In this document: one piece after another, positions 1 to 10,608 of the stretch
How the letters are laid out: every line of letters begins with the position of its first letter
Numbering within the stretch: the stretch's first letter is position 1
From: Pseudomonadota bacterium
GTDB taxonomy: Bacteria > Pseudomonadota > Alphaproteobacteria > Sphingomonadales > Sphingomonadaceae
NCBI GenBank assembly: GCA_023433305.1
Contig: JAEZCZ010000122.1
Location: forward strand, 1-26,697
Direction of reading: 5' to 3'
DNA: 26,697 bases
The notes under the pieces: model-generated
What the model saw: the letters and a program-made list of their open reading frames with translations, nothing else
What the model was told of the DNA's origin: nothing
Databases searched by the model: none
Made by a program: the position numbers and the translations under genes

Positions 1-110
1 GAGGACCGCGCCTTTTTTCTCATCCGGTGCCCACGCCGTCCCGCCGCAGGAAAGCAGGTTATGGCCCGAAACGGGTTCACATAACGAGCGGGAGAGGCCA
101 AGGCCGTTTC

Positions 111-866
111 ATGGCCGATGCGACGACCATCTCGCTCGCCGCGCCCCCGCTCGACCTGTTGCACGGCGCGGCCCTGTTCCTCGATTTCGACGGCACGCTC
201 GTCGACCTCGCTCCCACGCCCGAACGGGTCGTGGTCGACGACCGGTTGCCACGGCTGCTGACCGTGCTTTCGGATCGGCTCGACGGCCGTATCGCAATCG
301 TCAGCGGCCGACCTGTCGCGGCGTTGCGCGAACTTCTTCCACTTCACCTGCTCGCAGTGGGCAGTCACGGCATGGAGTTCGGCAAGGCCGACGGCTCGAT
401 CGAGATCGCAACTCGGCCCGCCGCGCTTGAGACGGTCCTTGCACGAATGCAGCGGCTCGCGGCGCAATATACCGGCGTTCTCGTAGAGGACAAACCGCTC
501 GGCGCCGCCCTGCATTACCGCCAGTCTCCATCGGCGGAAACGGCCTGCCACGAGCTGGCCTCGAGCCTTGCGGCGGAGCACAGCCTGCATCTCCAGCCGG
601 GTAGGATGATGATCGAAATCCGCGCTCCCGGCGGAGACAAAGGCACAGCGATCGAACGACTGATGCGGGAACCTCAGATGCACGGGACGCGTCCCGTGTT
701 CATGGGCGACGACTTGACCGATGAGCCCGGCTTCACGGCCGTCCAGAGGCTCGGGGGGAGCGGCATCCTGATAGGGGAGACGCGTGCCACGCAAGCCAGT
801 TTCAGCCTCCATGGCGTGGCGGAAGCGCTTTCCTGGCTCGAAGACGCCGCGGCGCAGCTCGCATGA
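111..866 (+). CDS. otsB: Trehalose-6-phosphate phosphatase (OtsB)
   Basis: This cytoplasmic HAD-superfamily phosphatase removes phosphate from trehalose 6-phosphate, the last step of the OtsA-OtsB route to trehalose. The predicted 251-aa protein has HAD motif I DFDGT at residues 25-29 (Asp nucleophile and acid/base), a motif-II-type SGRP segment near residue 65, and the metal-binding motif GDDLTDE at 199-205, which is characteristic of trehalose phosphatases. The length fits the family. I chose the ATG at 111 because it follows a purine-rich stretch (GGGAGAGG..AAGG) and places motif I at the usual distance from the N terminus. An ATG at 27 is in frame but adds a basic tail unlike the family. 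The stop overlaps the next start as ATGA. Confidence in the call is high; the start is fairly secure. Confidence 0.95.
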   Translation: MADATTISLAAPPLDLLHGAALFLDFDGTLVDLAPTPERVVVDDRLPRLLTVLSDRLDGRIAIVSGRPVAALRELLPLHLLAVGSHGMEFGKADGSIEIATRPAALETVLARMQRLAAQYTGVLVEDKPLGAALHYRQSPSAETACHELASSLAAEHSLHLQPGRMMIEIRAPGGDKGTAIERLMREPQMHGTRPVFMGDDLTDEPGFTAVQRLGGSGILIGETRATQASFSLHGVAEALSWLEDAAAQLA

Positions 867-2644
867 CAAGGCTCAACCTCTGGCCGATCGGCAATTGCCA
901 AGTTAGCGCGCTCGTCGATTCGCAAGGCCGCTTCGTCTGGGGCTGCGTCCCGCGGGTCGATGGCAACCCGCTTTTCTCGGCACTGCTGGGCGGAGATCAA
1001 CCGTCCGCTGGGTTCTGGTCCATCGAGCTCGAAGGCAGCGAGACCGTCGAGCAATCATACCTTCGCAACACCCCGATTCTCGTCAGCCGTCATGCCGATG
1101 CCGCCGGCAATGCGATCGAGGTGATAGACTTCTGTCCCTATTTTCGTCACCTCGGCCGGACTTATCGTCCGGTGGCCTTCGCGCGCATCGTCAGGCCGAT
1201 CGCCGGAAGTCCCCGTATCCGCGTCCGCTTGCGCCCGACCTCGGGCTGGGGCGGCGAGAGCGCCCCGATGACTGGCGGATCCAATCACCTGCGCTTTCGC
1301 CTCGCCGCTATGACCTTGCGGCTGACGACCAATTCGCCGGTGGGCCTCGTCGATGAAGAGCGCGCCTTCCGGCTCGAGCGGCCGCTGCACTTCTTCCTCG
1401 GGCCGGATGAGAGCTTCACGGGCGATCTCGCAACGACGCTCGATGCCATGCTCGCCGACACCGCGGCCGAATGGCGCGAATGGGTACGAGGCCTGGCGAT
1501 TCCGCTCGAGTGGCAGGACGTGGTCATCCGCGCCGCCATCGCGCTCAAACTGTGCCAGCACGAGGAAACCGGGGCGATCGTCGCCGCGCTCACCACTTCG
1601 ATCCCCGAACACCCGGGGTCGCAACGGAACTGGGACTATCGTTACTGCTGGATCCGCGACGCCTACTATACCGTCCAGGCGCTCAACCGGCTCGGCGCGC
1701 TCGACGTGCTTGAAGGCTACCTCGTCTATCTGCGGAATATAGTGGACGACGCGAGCGGAGGGCACATTCAGCCGCTCTACGGTGTGCTCGGAGGAGCATC
1801 GCTACCCGAGACGATCGCCGAAGGCCTGCCCGGCTATCGGGGCATGGGTCCGGTGCGGGTCGGCAACGACGCCTACGCACAGGTTCAGCACGACGCCTAT
1901 GGCCAGATCGTCTTGTCCAACGTGCAGGCGTTTTTCGACCAGCGGCTCTATCGCATGGCCGGGCTCGAGGATTTCGAGGCGTTGGAACGTGTCGGCGAGC
2001 GCGCGTGGCTCAACTATGACGAGCCCGACGCCGGCCTGTGGGAGCTGCGCACACGGCAGAGCGTCCACACATATTCATCCGCAATGTGCTGGGCCGCCTG
2101 CGATCGGCTGGCCAACGCGGCGCAAGTCCTCGGCCTTACAGAGCGCTCGGCCTTCTGGCAGGAACGCGCCAACAAGATTCGCGCCCATATCGAGAAAGCC
2201 GCCTGGCGACCCGATACGAAGCGACTCTCCGCCACCTTCACCGGCGACAATCTCGACGCGAGCGTTCTTCAGCTCCTCGACTTGCGTTTCCTGTCGCCGG
2301 ACGATCCGCGCTTCCTCCAAACGCTGGAAGCGGTCGAGGCCGGCCTCAGGCGCGGCTCCCACATGTTGCGCTACGATTCCGAAGACGACTTCGGCCTGCC
2401 CGAGACCGCGTTCAACTTCTGCACCTTCTGGCTCATCGAAGCGCTCCATTTCACCGGTCGCGGCGAGGAGGCACGCGCGCTGTTCGAGGAAATGATCGCA
2501 CGCCGAACGCCCGCCGGGCTGCTCTCCGAGGATATCGATCCCCTCACCGGAGAACTGTGGGGCAACTACCCCCAAACCTATTCGCTCGTCGGCCTGATCA
2601 ACTGTGCAGGCCTGCTCAGCAAACCGTGGAGTTCGATCCGATGA
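863..2644 (+). CDS. Glycoside hydrolase family 15 (glucoamylase/trehalase-like)
   Basis: A 593-aa protein of the bacterial GH15 type, which are inverting (alpha/alpha)6-barrel enzymes that include glucoamylases, glucodextranases and actinobacterial trehalases. The N-terminal beta domain begins with the family-like pattern IGNCQVSALVD..G..VWGCVPR. The catalytic barrel carries NWDYRYCWIRD at about 256-266, and the C-terminal segment SEDIDPLTGELWGNYPQ near 555-571 holds the expected second catalytic acid (E556). There is no signal peptide, so it should act in the cytoplasm. It lies between otsB and otsA with ATGA overlaps on both sides, so it is translated together with trehalose synthesis. That context suggests a substrate such as trehalose or an alpha-glucan feeding it. 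Trehalase and glucoamylase cannot be separated from sequence alone. Confidence 0.9.
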   Translation: MTRLNLWPIGNCQVSALVDSQGRFVWGCVPRVDGNPLFSALLGGDQPSAGFWSIELEGSETVEQSYLRNTPILVSRHADAAGNAIEVIDFCPYFRHLGRTYRPVAFARIVRPIAGSPRIRVRLRPTSGWGGESAPMTGGSNHLRFRLAAMTLRLTTNSPVGLVDEERAFRLERPLHFFLGPDESFTGDLATTLDAMLADTAAEWREWVRGLAIPLEWQDVVIRAAIALKLCQHEETGAIVAALTTSIPEHPGSQRNWDYRYCWIRDAYYTVQALNRLGALDVLEGYLVYLRNIVDDASGGHIQPLYGVLGGASLPETIAEGLPGYRGMGPVRVGNDAYAQVQHDAYGQIVLSNVQAFFDQRLYRMAGLEDFEALERVGERAWLNYDEPDAGLWELRTRQSVHTYSSAMCWAACDRLANAAQVLGLTERSAFWQERANKIRAHIEKAAWRPDTKRLSATFTGDNLDASVLQLLDLRFLSPDDPRFLQTLEAVEAGLRRGSHMLRYDSEDDFGLPETAFNFCTFWLIEALHFTGRGEEARALFEEMIARRTPAGLLSEDIDPLTGELWGNYPQTYSLVGLINCAGLLSKPWSSIR

Positions 2645-4020
2645 GCCGCCTAATCGTCATTTCCAACCGCGTGTCCGCCGGCACGGGCAAGAAGGGTGCG
2701 CAGGGCGGTCTCGCCGTGGCGCTTTCCGCCGCATTGCGCGAGATGGGCGGGATCTGGTTCGGGTGGTCGGGTGAGTTGACCGACGAATTCACGGGCCAGA
2801 TCACCATGGAACGTGCGGCCGGGTTTACCACCGCCACGGTGGACCTCGAGGAGCAGGACATCGAGGAATACTACAACGGTTACGCCAACCGCACGCTGTG
2901 GCCGCTGTTTCACTATCGGATCGACCTGGCCGAGTACGAACGCGAGTTTGCCGGCGGCTATCAGAGAGCCAACGAGCGCTTCGCCGACACCGTCCTCCCG
3001 CTGATCGAGCCCGAGGATGCGGTCTGGATTCAGGACTATCACATGATTCCGCTTGGCGCCGAGTTGCGAAAGCGCGGTGTGTCAGGCCGCATAGGGTTCT
3101 TCCTCCACACCCCGTGGCCGCCGCGTCGCCTGCTCACCATCCTGCCCGAGGCGAAGGACCTCGTGACCTCGCTGTTCGCTTATGATGTCGTCGGCTTCCA
3201 TACCGACGAGTGGCTCCAATCCTTCCGCGACTTCGCCACGCGCGAGATGGGCGCAGAGGCCGAGGGCGACACGCTCCGAATCGGCGACCGCAAGGTGCAA
3301 ATGCTCACCTGTCCCATCGGAATCGACGCGGAAGAGTTCCGCGCGCTTTCCGAGGGCGAGACCGCTCGCCGCACCTTCGAGCGAATGATGCGGAGCGCGG
3401 ACGACCGGGCGATGATCGTGGGTGTCGATAGGCTGGATTATTCGAAGGGGCTCGAAGAGCGCTTCCTCGGCTACGAGCGGTTCCTGATAGAGCACCCCGA
3501 AGTGCGCAAGGAGGTGTTTCTCCTACAGATCGCCCCGCCGTCACGCGCCGCCGTCGACAGCTACAAGCGGATCCGCGACAGGCTCGAAAAGCTGTCCGGC
3601 CACATCAACGGCGCCCACGCCGATCTCGACTGGGTGCCGATCCGCTACGTCAACCAGGGTTATCCGCGCGACGTGCTCGCCGGCATCTTCCGCGCCAGCC
3701 GTATCGGGTTGGTTACGCCTTTGCGGGACGGGATGAACCTTGTCGCTAAGGAGTACGTGGCGGCGCAGGATCCCGACGATCCCGGCGTGCTGATCCTGTC
3801 GCGCTTCACCGGGGCCGCCCACCAGATGCAGGAAGCGCTGCTGGTCAATCCGCACAGCGCCGAGGAAATCTCCGACGCCATTCGCCGGGCACTGCAGATG
3901 CCGCGTGACGAGCGCATTCGCCGCTGGACGGCGCTGATGGAGGGCGTCCAGCGGGAAGACGTCATCTGGTGGCGCAAACGGTTCACCGATGCCCTGATCA
4001 AGGCACCGGTCGCCGCGTGA
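2641..4020 (+). CDS. otsA: Trehalose-6-phosphate synthase (OtsA, GT20)
   Basis: GT-B fold retaining glycosyltransferase of family GT20 that joins glucose from UDP-glucose to glucose 6-phosphate, giving trehalose 6-phosphate. The 459-aa length matches OtsA. Visible motifs are the N-terminal NRVS...GGLAVAL loop, QDYHM at 131-135, FLHTPWPP around H156, GFHTDEW, the donor-phosphate-binding VDRLDYSKG at 262-270, and the C-terminal PLRDGMNLVAKEY segment that contacts the nucleotide. The start ATG overlaps the stop of the GH15 gene as ATGA. The reading frame stays open far upstream, but that part is out-of-frame translation of the GH15 gene. The TGA at 4018-4020 abuts the stop codon of the convergent M2 peptidase with no spacer. 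Confidence 0.96.
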   Translation: MSRLIVISNRVSAGTGKKGAQGGLAVALSAALREMGGIWFGWSGELTDEFTGQITMERAAGFTTATVDLEEQDIEEYYNGYANRTLWPLFHYRIDLAEYEREFAGGYQRANERFADTVLPLIEPEDAVWIQDYHMIPLGAELRKRGVSGRIGFFLHTPWPPRRLLTILPEAKDLVTSLFAYDVVGFHTDEWLQSFRDFATREMGAEAEGDTLRIGDRKVQMLTCPIGIDAEEFRALSEGETARRTFERMMRSADDRAMIVGVDRLDYSKGLEERFLGYERFLIEHPEVRKEVFLLQIAPPSRAAVDSYKRIRDRLEKLSGHINGAHADLDWVPIRYVNQGYPRDVLAGIFRASRIGLVTPLRDGMNLVAKEYVAAQDPDDPGVLILSRFTGAAHQMQEALLVNPHSAEEISDAIRRALQMPRDERIRRWTALMEGVQREDVIWWRKRFTDALIKAPVAA

Positions 4021-5874
<1,854 letters not shown>

Positions 5875-5945
5875 CGTAAGTCGATCCTCTCGAGGACGGA
5901 AATTGGTTTCAATTGCTACCGGCCATAAACTGCAGCACGCCTGAA

Positions 5946-6701
5946 TCAAGCCGTCAGGAAAGCCGCGATCGCGTTGCCCAGAGCCGGCTCGGTTACCGAG
6001 CTCATGTGTGTACCGGGCACCTCCTCGAAGCGCGCATCCGGCAACGCATCGACGAGTTCCTGGGGTGAGCCATTGTCACGGTCCTTGTCGCCGGAGACCA
6101 CGAGCGTCGGCATCGTGATCGCCACCAAGTCTTCGCGAGAGGTGTCTTCGACCGAACCGAGCAGCAGCCGTGCCGCCACGCGGTCCACCTTCATCGTCTT
6201 CATGAACTGCACCGCCATGTAGGCGGGGTCGCCATGTTTCACTTCGGCGAAGCGATCGATGGCGTCGATGAAGAAGGCCGCGCGCCGGTCCCAACCGGCA
6301 AGCCCTGCCAGGCCCATCCCGGCCAGGATCAGCCGGCGTGGCGCCACGCCCGCCATGACGGCGCGCACCGCGGTCCGGGCACCCAGCGAGAAGCCGCCGA
6401 GATCGAAATCATCGAGGTCCAAACCGTCGATCACGGCCCTGACGTCGCGCACCAGCACATCGTGTGGGTAGGCCGCGGGATCGTGGGGCTTGTCGCTCTC
6501 ACCGTGCGCGCGAAGATCGGGCATGACGGCTTCGAAGCCGGCTTCCGCCAGCCGCGAGGCGTGGCCGAAGCGGATCCAGTTCATCTGCGCGCTGGAAAAA
6601 AGACCATGGAGCAGCAGCACCGGCCGGCCCGCGCCGTGCCGATGGACCGCCAGCTCTGCACCATCGAACGACGCTATCCGCTGGGTGCGAACTTCGCTCA
6701 C
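5946..6701 (-). CDS. Alpha/beta-fold hydrolase
   Basis: A 251-aa cytoplasmic alpha/beta hydrolase. The oxyanion-hole strand reads LLLHGLF (residues 29-35). The nucleophile elbow is GFSLG with Ser105. A plausible acid is D205/D207 in SGDKD, and the catalytic His is H232 in PGTHMSS. No lid domain signature tells the substrate; esterase, thioesterase or C-C hydrolase activity are all possible. The start is GTG (bases 6699-6701), overlapping the TGA of the upstream GFA-type gene as GTGA, which implies translational coupling. The next gene in the same direction is the secreted M2 peptidase. Confidence 0.88.
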   Translation of the reverse strand: MSEVRTQRIASFDGAELAVHRHGAGRPVLLLHGLFSSAQMNWIRFGHASRLAEAGFEAVMPDLRAHGESDKPHDPAAYPHDVLVRDVRAVIDGLDLDDFDLGGFSLGARTAVRAVMAGVAPRRLILAGMGLAGLAGWDRRAAFFIDAIDRFAEVKHGDPAYMAVQFMKTMKVDRVAARLLLGSVEDTSREDLVAITMPTLVVSGDKDRDNGSPQELVDALPDARFEEVPGTHMSSVTEPALGNAIAAFLTA

Positions 6702-7141
6702 TCGGGCACCTCGAGACCGGCTTCGTGCCAGCGCATCGCCACGCTACCGCCGGGCTCGTCGCTGCGGTGCCGCGGCAGCGAGTCGGTGTGCAGCCAGGCC
6801 TCGTGCAGGCTCTCGACGCCCGAATGGCCGGTCGGCACGAAGTGCGTGGGGTCATCGAACGATCCCACCGTCAGGTCCATTCTCTCGCTGGTATTGAACG
6901 CGAAGCCGAGCGGCGTCCCGCAGTCGCGGCAGAACGGTCGCTTGGCGATCGGCGACGAGGCGTACCATTCGGGCTCCCGCGCCCAGCTTACGTCGGTCTT
7001 GGCGAGATTCTTGAAGGCGATAGAGACGCCGCCTGTGGCGCGCTGGCACATCCGGCAATGGCACAGATACGCGTCGTTTCCGTCAAGCCGTGCGGTGTAG
7101 CGGATGCGCCCGCACTGGCATCCGCCGGTCATTTCCGTCAT
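6698..7141 (-). CDS. GFA family zinc-binding protein
   Basis: A 147-aa protein of the glutathione-dependent formaldehyde-activating enzyme (GFA/CENP-V) family. Zinc ligands typical of the family are visible: C8 and C10 in GGCQCG, C27, C29 and C32 in CHCRMC, and C71 and C74 in FCRDCGTPL. Most family members have no proven activity, so formaldehyde-glutathione chemistry should not be assumed. The ATG at 7141 has a good GGAAAGGA ribosome site 7 nt upstream. It is the first gene of a leftward set (GFA - hydrolase - M2 peptidase) and is divergent from the efflux pair, with about 98 bp between the two start codons. Confidence 0.9.
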   Translation of the reverse strand: MTEMTGGCQCGRIRYTARLDGNDAYLCHCRMCQRATGGVSIAFKNLAKTDVSWAREPEWYASSPIAKRPFCRDCGTPLGFAFNTSERMDLTVGSFDDPTHFVPTGHSGVESLHEAWLHTDSLPRHRSDEPGGSVAMRWHEAGLEVPE

Positions 7142-7175
7142 GGCGCTGTCCTTTCCGACGAGGCAACTGACTCCG

Positions 7176-7204
7176 TTGTCCAGACCCTGCCCCTCGCCTA
7201 TTGA
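7176..7204 (+). promoter_or_regulatory. Possible sigma-70-type promoter of the efflux operon
   Basis: In the 98-bp divergent gap, TTGTCC (7176-7181) and TATTGA (7199-7204) are separated by 17 bp and lie about 35 bp before the emrA-like start. The match is reasonable but short, and a chance occurrence is possible. No repressor gene or clear operator was found next to it. Confidence 0.35.
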
Positions 7205-7239
7205 ACTCGCACGTAGCGAAAAAGAAGCGACAAGTCCCG

Positions 7240-8298
7240 ATGGCGGAAGCCGACCCGAAGATTGCCGACAACGAGACGGCCGAGACCGTCGCGGCCCCCA
7301 CCCGGCGGCGGTGGGGCCGGCTGGCAGCGATGGTGTCGCTGCCCTTGCTCCTCCTCATCGGAGGCCTGCTCTACTGGCAAAGCCTGCAAGGCAAGGTCTC
7401 GACCGACAATGCCTACGTCAAGCAGGACATGGTCGCGGTCGGCGCCGAAGTCGGCGGCAAGATCGTGGAAGTCAGGGTGAAGGAAGACCAGCGCGTCGCC
7501 GCCGGCGATTTGCTGTTCCGCGTCGACGCTGAACCGTTCGAGCTCGAGATCGCGAGCGCGGACGCGGCGATCGCCAACGCCCAAGCCAGCGTGATCGCGC
7601 TCGAAAACTCCGCCGATCTGTCGGGCGCCGATATCTCCGCCGCGCGGGAGGACATAGCGTTCGCGCGCAGCCTCCTGCAGCGGCAGGAAGCCCTGTGGGA
7701 ACGCGGTTTCACCACCAAGGCCGATCTCGATGCCGCGCGCCACGCCGTCAGTCAGGCGCAGGAAGATCTCCGCCAGGCCGAAGCGCGCCAGGTCGAGGCC
7801 CGGGCCAGGCTCGCGCGCGGCGCCGCTGTCCCAGGCAAGAATCCGCAAGTCGCCGTCGCCGAAGCGCAAAAGGCCAGTGCGGGGCTGCAGCTCCGCCGCA
7901 CGGAGGTGCGCGCGCCAATCTCCGGCCGCGTGGCCCAGGCCGACCGCCTCCAGCCCGGCCAGCAGATCGTGCCGAGCCTGCCGGTGCTCACCCTGGTCGC
8001 CGACGGCAGCACCTATGTGGAAGCTAACTTCAAGGAAACCGACCTCGACGCGATGCGTCCGGGACAGCGTGCCGAAATCCGCATCGACGCCTATCCTGAC
8101 GTGCGCTTGCGCGGCCACGTCGATTCCATCGGCGCCGGGACCGGCTCGCAGTTTTCCGTCCTCCCCGCCCAGAATGCCACCGGCAACTGGGTCAAGGTCA
8201 CGCAACGCGTACCCGTGCGGATCGCGCTCGACGAGCGGAGCCCACGCCCGCTGCTTGCAGGGCTGTCGACACACGTGACCGTGTTTACCGGCGATTGA
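7240..8298 (+). CDS. HlyD/EmrA-type membrane fusion protein
   Basis: A 352-aa periplasmic adaptor of the EmrA subgroup of membrane fusion proteins, which links an inner-membrane DHA2 exporter to an outer-membrane channel. A single N-terminal transmembrane helix lies at about residues 27-46, preceded by a basic RRR stretch. Next comes the first lipoyl half (DNAYVKQDMVAVGAEVGGKI), a long Ala/Glu/Gln-rich coiled-coil hairpin (roughly 95-200), the second lipoyl half (TEVRAPISGRVA) and a beta-barrel domain. A TTG at 7201 is in frame, but the ATG at 7240 gives the usual short cytoplasmic tail and I prefer it. It is followed after 2 nt by the MFS exporter gene, so the two form an operon. The exported compound cannot be told from sequence. 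Confidence 0.92.
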   Translation: MAEADPKIADNETAETVAAPTRRRWGRLAAMVSLPLLLLIGGLLYWQSLQGKVSTDNAYVKQDMVAVGAEVGGKIVEVRVKEDQRVAAGDLLFRVDAEPFELEIASADAAIANAQASVIALENSADLSGADISAAREDIAFARSLLQRQEALWERGFTTKADLDAARHAVSQAQEDLRQAEARQVEARARLARGAAVPGKNPQVAVAEAQKASAGLQLRRTEVRAPISGRVAQADRLQPGQQIVPSLPVLTLVADGSTYVEANFKETDLDAMRPGQRAEIRIDAYPDVRLRGHVDSIGAGTGSQFSVLPAQNATGNWVKVTQRVPVRIALDERSPRPLLAGLSTHVTVFTGD

Positions 8299-8300
8299 GC

Positions 8301-9863
8301 ATGGCGAGCGCCGCCCAGGGACGGCGCGGCGGGCGCCCCGCCCCGGCCCAGCTCGAGGACATCGCGCAGCTTCCGGTTCGCAATCACTTCCTGCTTATCG
8401 TGGGGGTGATGACCGCGTCGCTGCTGCAGGTGCTCGACATCACGATCGCCAACGTCGCGATTCCGCACATGCAGTCGACGCTCGGCGCCACGCCCGACAC
8501 GATCAGTTGGGTCCTGACGAGCTACATCATCGCTTCGGCGGTCGCGATGCCCATCACCGGCTGGCTGGCCGACCGGATCGGCTCGCGCCGCTTGTTCCTG
8601 ATTTCGGTGACGCTCTTCGTCGGGGCCTCGATGTTGTGCGGCCTGGCGCAGAATCTCGAGGAAATGGTGCTGTTTCGGGCACTCCAGGGCGTGGGCGGTG
8701 CCTTCATCGCGCCGCTCAGCCAAAGCTCGCTGCTCGACACCACCCGCCCGAGCCGCCAGCCGCAAATCATCGCGCTGTGGGGTATGGGGGTCATGATCGG
8801 CCCTATCCTCGGCCCCGTGCTCGGTGGCTGGCTGACGGAGGTCGCGACCTGGCGCTGGGTCTTCTTCGTGAACGTTCCAGTCGGCGCGCTTTGCCTCGTG
8901 ATCCTGTTCGCGGAACTTCCGACCCATCCGGTCCGCCGTCGCCGCTTCGACCTGTTCGGTTTCGCGATGCTGGGCACCGCCCTCGCGGCGCTGCAATTGC
9001 TGCTCGACCGCGGCAATGTGCTCGACTGGTTCACGTCGCTCGAGACCTGGTTCTGGCTCGGCCTTTGTGTTTCAGCGGCCTGGATCGCGGTCATCCACCT
9101 CGCCACCGCGAAGGAGCCGCTGTTCGACCGACGTCTTTTCGCCGACGTCAATTTCGCGGTCTCGCTAGTCTTCATGGTGGTGGTCGGCGCGGTGATGTTC
9201 GCGACCATGGCCCTGCTCCCCCCGATGCTGCAGGGCCTGTTCGGTTACGACGTGATCGACACCGGATTGGTGCTGATGCCGCGCGGGGTCGGCGTATTGA
9301 TTTCGATGCAGCTCTCGGGCCTCCTGATGCGGCGCGGCGTCGACGCGCGCTGGCTGGTGGCAATCGGATTCCTGCTCGGTGCCTGGTCGCTGCACGACAT
9401 GGCCGGCTGGAGCCTCGATGCCGCGCGCTGGGACTTCGTGGTTACCGGGCTGTTCCAGGGCCTTGGCATCGGCCTCGTGTTCATTCCGCTCAACGCCACG
9501 GCGTTCGCTACCCTGCCCCCTGAGCTGCGCACCGACGGTTCTAGCCTGCTCAACCTGACCCGCTCGGTCGGCTCATCGATCGGCATCTCAATCGTGATGA
9601 CGCTGCTGGCGCGCAACCTGCAACGCAACCACGAGGAATTGGGCGCGCAGATCACACCTCAAGTCTCGTCGATGCTCGACCTCTCGACCCTCGACCGCTT
9701 CCAGCAGTTCGGACGTGCCGGCCTCGCCCTCGCCGATGCCGAGATCAACCGCCAGGCGGCGATGATCGCCTACCTGAACGACTTCTATCTGATGATGTGG
9801 CTCAGCCTGGCGGCGGTACCGCTGGTGCTGGTGATGCGGAGAAGCCCTAGGTATGGCCGCTAG
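8301..9863 (+). CDS. DHA2 family MFS exporter (EmrB/QacA type)
   Basis: A 520-aa inner-membrane drug:proton antiporter with the hydrophobic profile of a 14-helix DHA2 transporter. Signatures include motif D1 in LLQVLDITIANVA (about 41-53), motif A in GWLADRIGSRRLF (87-99) and the antiporter motif C in GPILGPVLGGW (about 167-177). It is the partner of the EmrA-like adaptor just upstream; an in-frame TTG at 8295 would overlap the upstream stop, but the ATG at 8301 is the better start. An outer-membrane channel gene is not in the window. Its TAG stop (9861-9863) shares the palindrome CTAG with the stop codon of the convergent DUF4336 gene. Confidence 0.94.
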   Translation: MASAAQGRRGGRPAPAQLEDIAQLPVRNHFLLIVGVMTASLLQVLDITIANVAIPHMQSTLGATPDTISWVLTSYIIASAVAMPITGWLADRIGSRRLFLISVTLFVGASMLCGLAQNLEEMVLFRALQGVGGAFIAPLSQSSLLDTTRPSRQPQIIALWGMGVMIGPILGPVLGGWLTEVATWRWVFFVNVPVGALCLVILFAELPTHPVRRRRFDLFGFAMLGTALAALQLLLDRGNVLDWFTSLETWFWLGLCVSAAWIAVIHLATAKEPLFDRRLFADVNFAVSLVFMVVVGAVMFATMALLPPMLQGLFGYDVIDTGLVLMPRGVGVLISMQLSGLLMRRGVDARWLVAIGFLLGAWSLHDMAGWSLDAARWDFVVTGLFQGLGIGLVFIPLNATAFATLPPELRTDGSSLLNLTRSVGSSIGISIVMTLLARNLQRNHEELGAQITPQVSSMLDLSTLDRFQQFGRAGLALADAEINRQAAMIAYLNDFYLMMWLSLAAVPLVLVMRRSPRYGR

Positions 9864-10588
9864 ACGGCCCATTTGAGCGCGCGCTCGAGCTCTTCTGCAC
9901 CGTTCGACGCATAAGGCCGGCCGTGCGCCATGACGACCTTCTCCGGCTCCCAAGCGAGTATTTGTCGCGTCCGAACGGCGACGGCTCGTCGTTTGGGGCG
10001 GAAGGTCATCTTAAGGTCATGCGGCGTCCAACCGTTCGCACCGCCGAGCGTCACCAGCAGGCGATGGACCCAGCTGTGTATTCGTGTCGGTTCGAAGTTC
10101 TCGATCAAGTCCGCCAGGATCACGGTCGACGCGGCCCGAACATGAAACACTGCTTCGGTCACGGCCGTCCCGGGTACGACGATACAGTCAATCATCGAGC
10201 TCCACGGATAGGAACCTTCCGATTCCAGCAAATGGTCGATCCGGAATGGCCGTTTGGCCCGGTGCCGCAAGTCCGGCACCGCGTAGCTGACGGCATGGGG
10301 ATACCGGTCGAGCCAGTCGCGCATGTACCAGTAGTGGATCGAATTAGGCGCGATGAGGTGTCGGACAGTCCCGAGAGCGTCGATGGCGCTCAATAGCGCT
10401 GGATTGGGTGCGATCGGCGAATGGACCCACAACTCGCCGGAGCCCAAACGAACCAATACCGCTCGGGTGGGGAAAGGGAGCGTGAGGGGGCCATAACGCA
10501 TCCCGATCTCTGGCCCGTCGATGATCCATACGTCATCGGCAAAGGGCTTCAGGACGTTCAGGGGCGTGTAGGGTTCAAACGCTGCCAC
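9860..10588 (-). CDS. DUF4336 domain protein
   Basis: A 242-aa protein that I recognise as the DUF4336 family, a group of unknown function that looks related to metallo-beta-lactamase-fold hydrolases. Supporting segments are the opening PFADDVWIIDGPEI, LWVHSPIAP near 53-61, LIAPNSIHYWYMRDWL, and VMAHGRPY near the C terminus. The usual HxHxDH metal motif of active MBL enzymes is not seen. There is no signal peptide or membrane segment. The start is GTG, with an AGGGAAGG-type ribosome site about 13 nt upstream. It lies 20 nt downstream of asd on the same strand, so co-transcription with asd is likely, although a functional link is not evident. Confidence 0.82.
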   Translation of the reverse strand: MAAFEPYTPLNVLKPFADDVWIIDGPEIGMRYGPLTLPFPTRAVLVRLGSGELWVHSPIAPNPALLSAIDALGTVRHLIAPNSIHYWYMRDWLDRYPHAVSYAVPDLRHRAKRPFRIDHLLESEGSYPWSSMIDCIVVPGTAVTEAVFHVRAASTVILADLIENFEPTRIHSWVHRLLVTLGGANGWTPHDLKMTFRPKRRAVAVRTRQILAWEPEKVVMAHGRPYASNGAEELERALKWAV

Positions 10589-10608
10589 ATTCGAACCCTA
10601 ACCTTCCC

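Noticed and set aside
2038..2640. A possible 200-residue N-terminal extension of otsA.
   Set aside because: The extension is an out-of-frame translation of the GH15 gene. The ATG at 2641 gives the normal OtsA N terminus and length.
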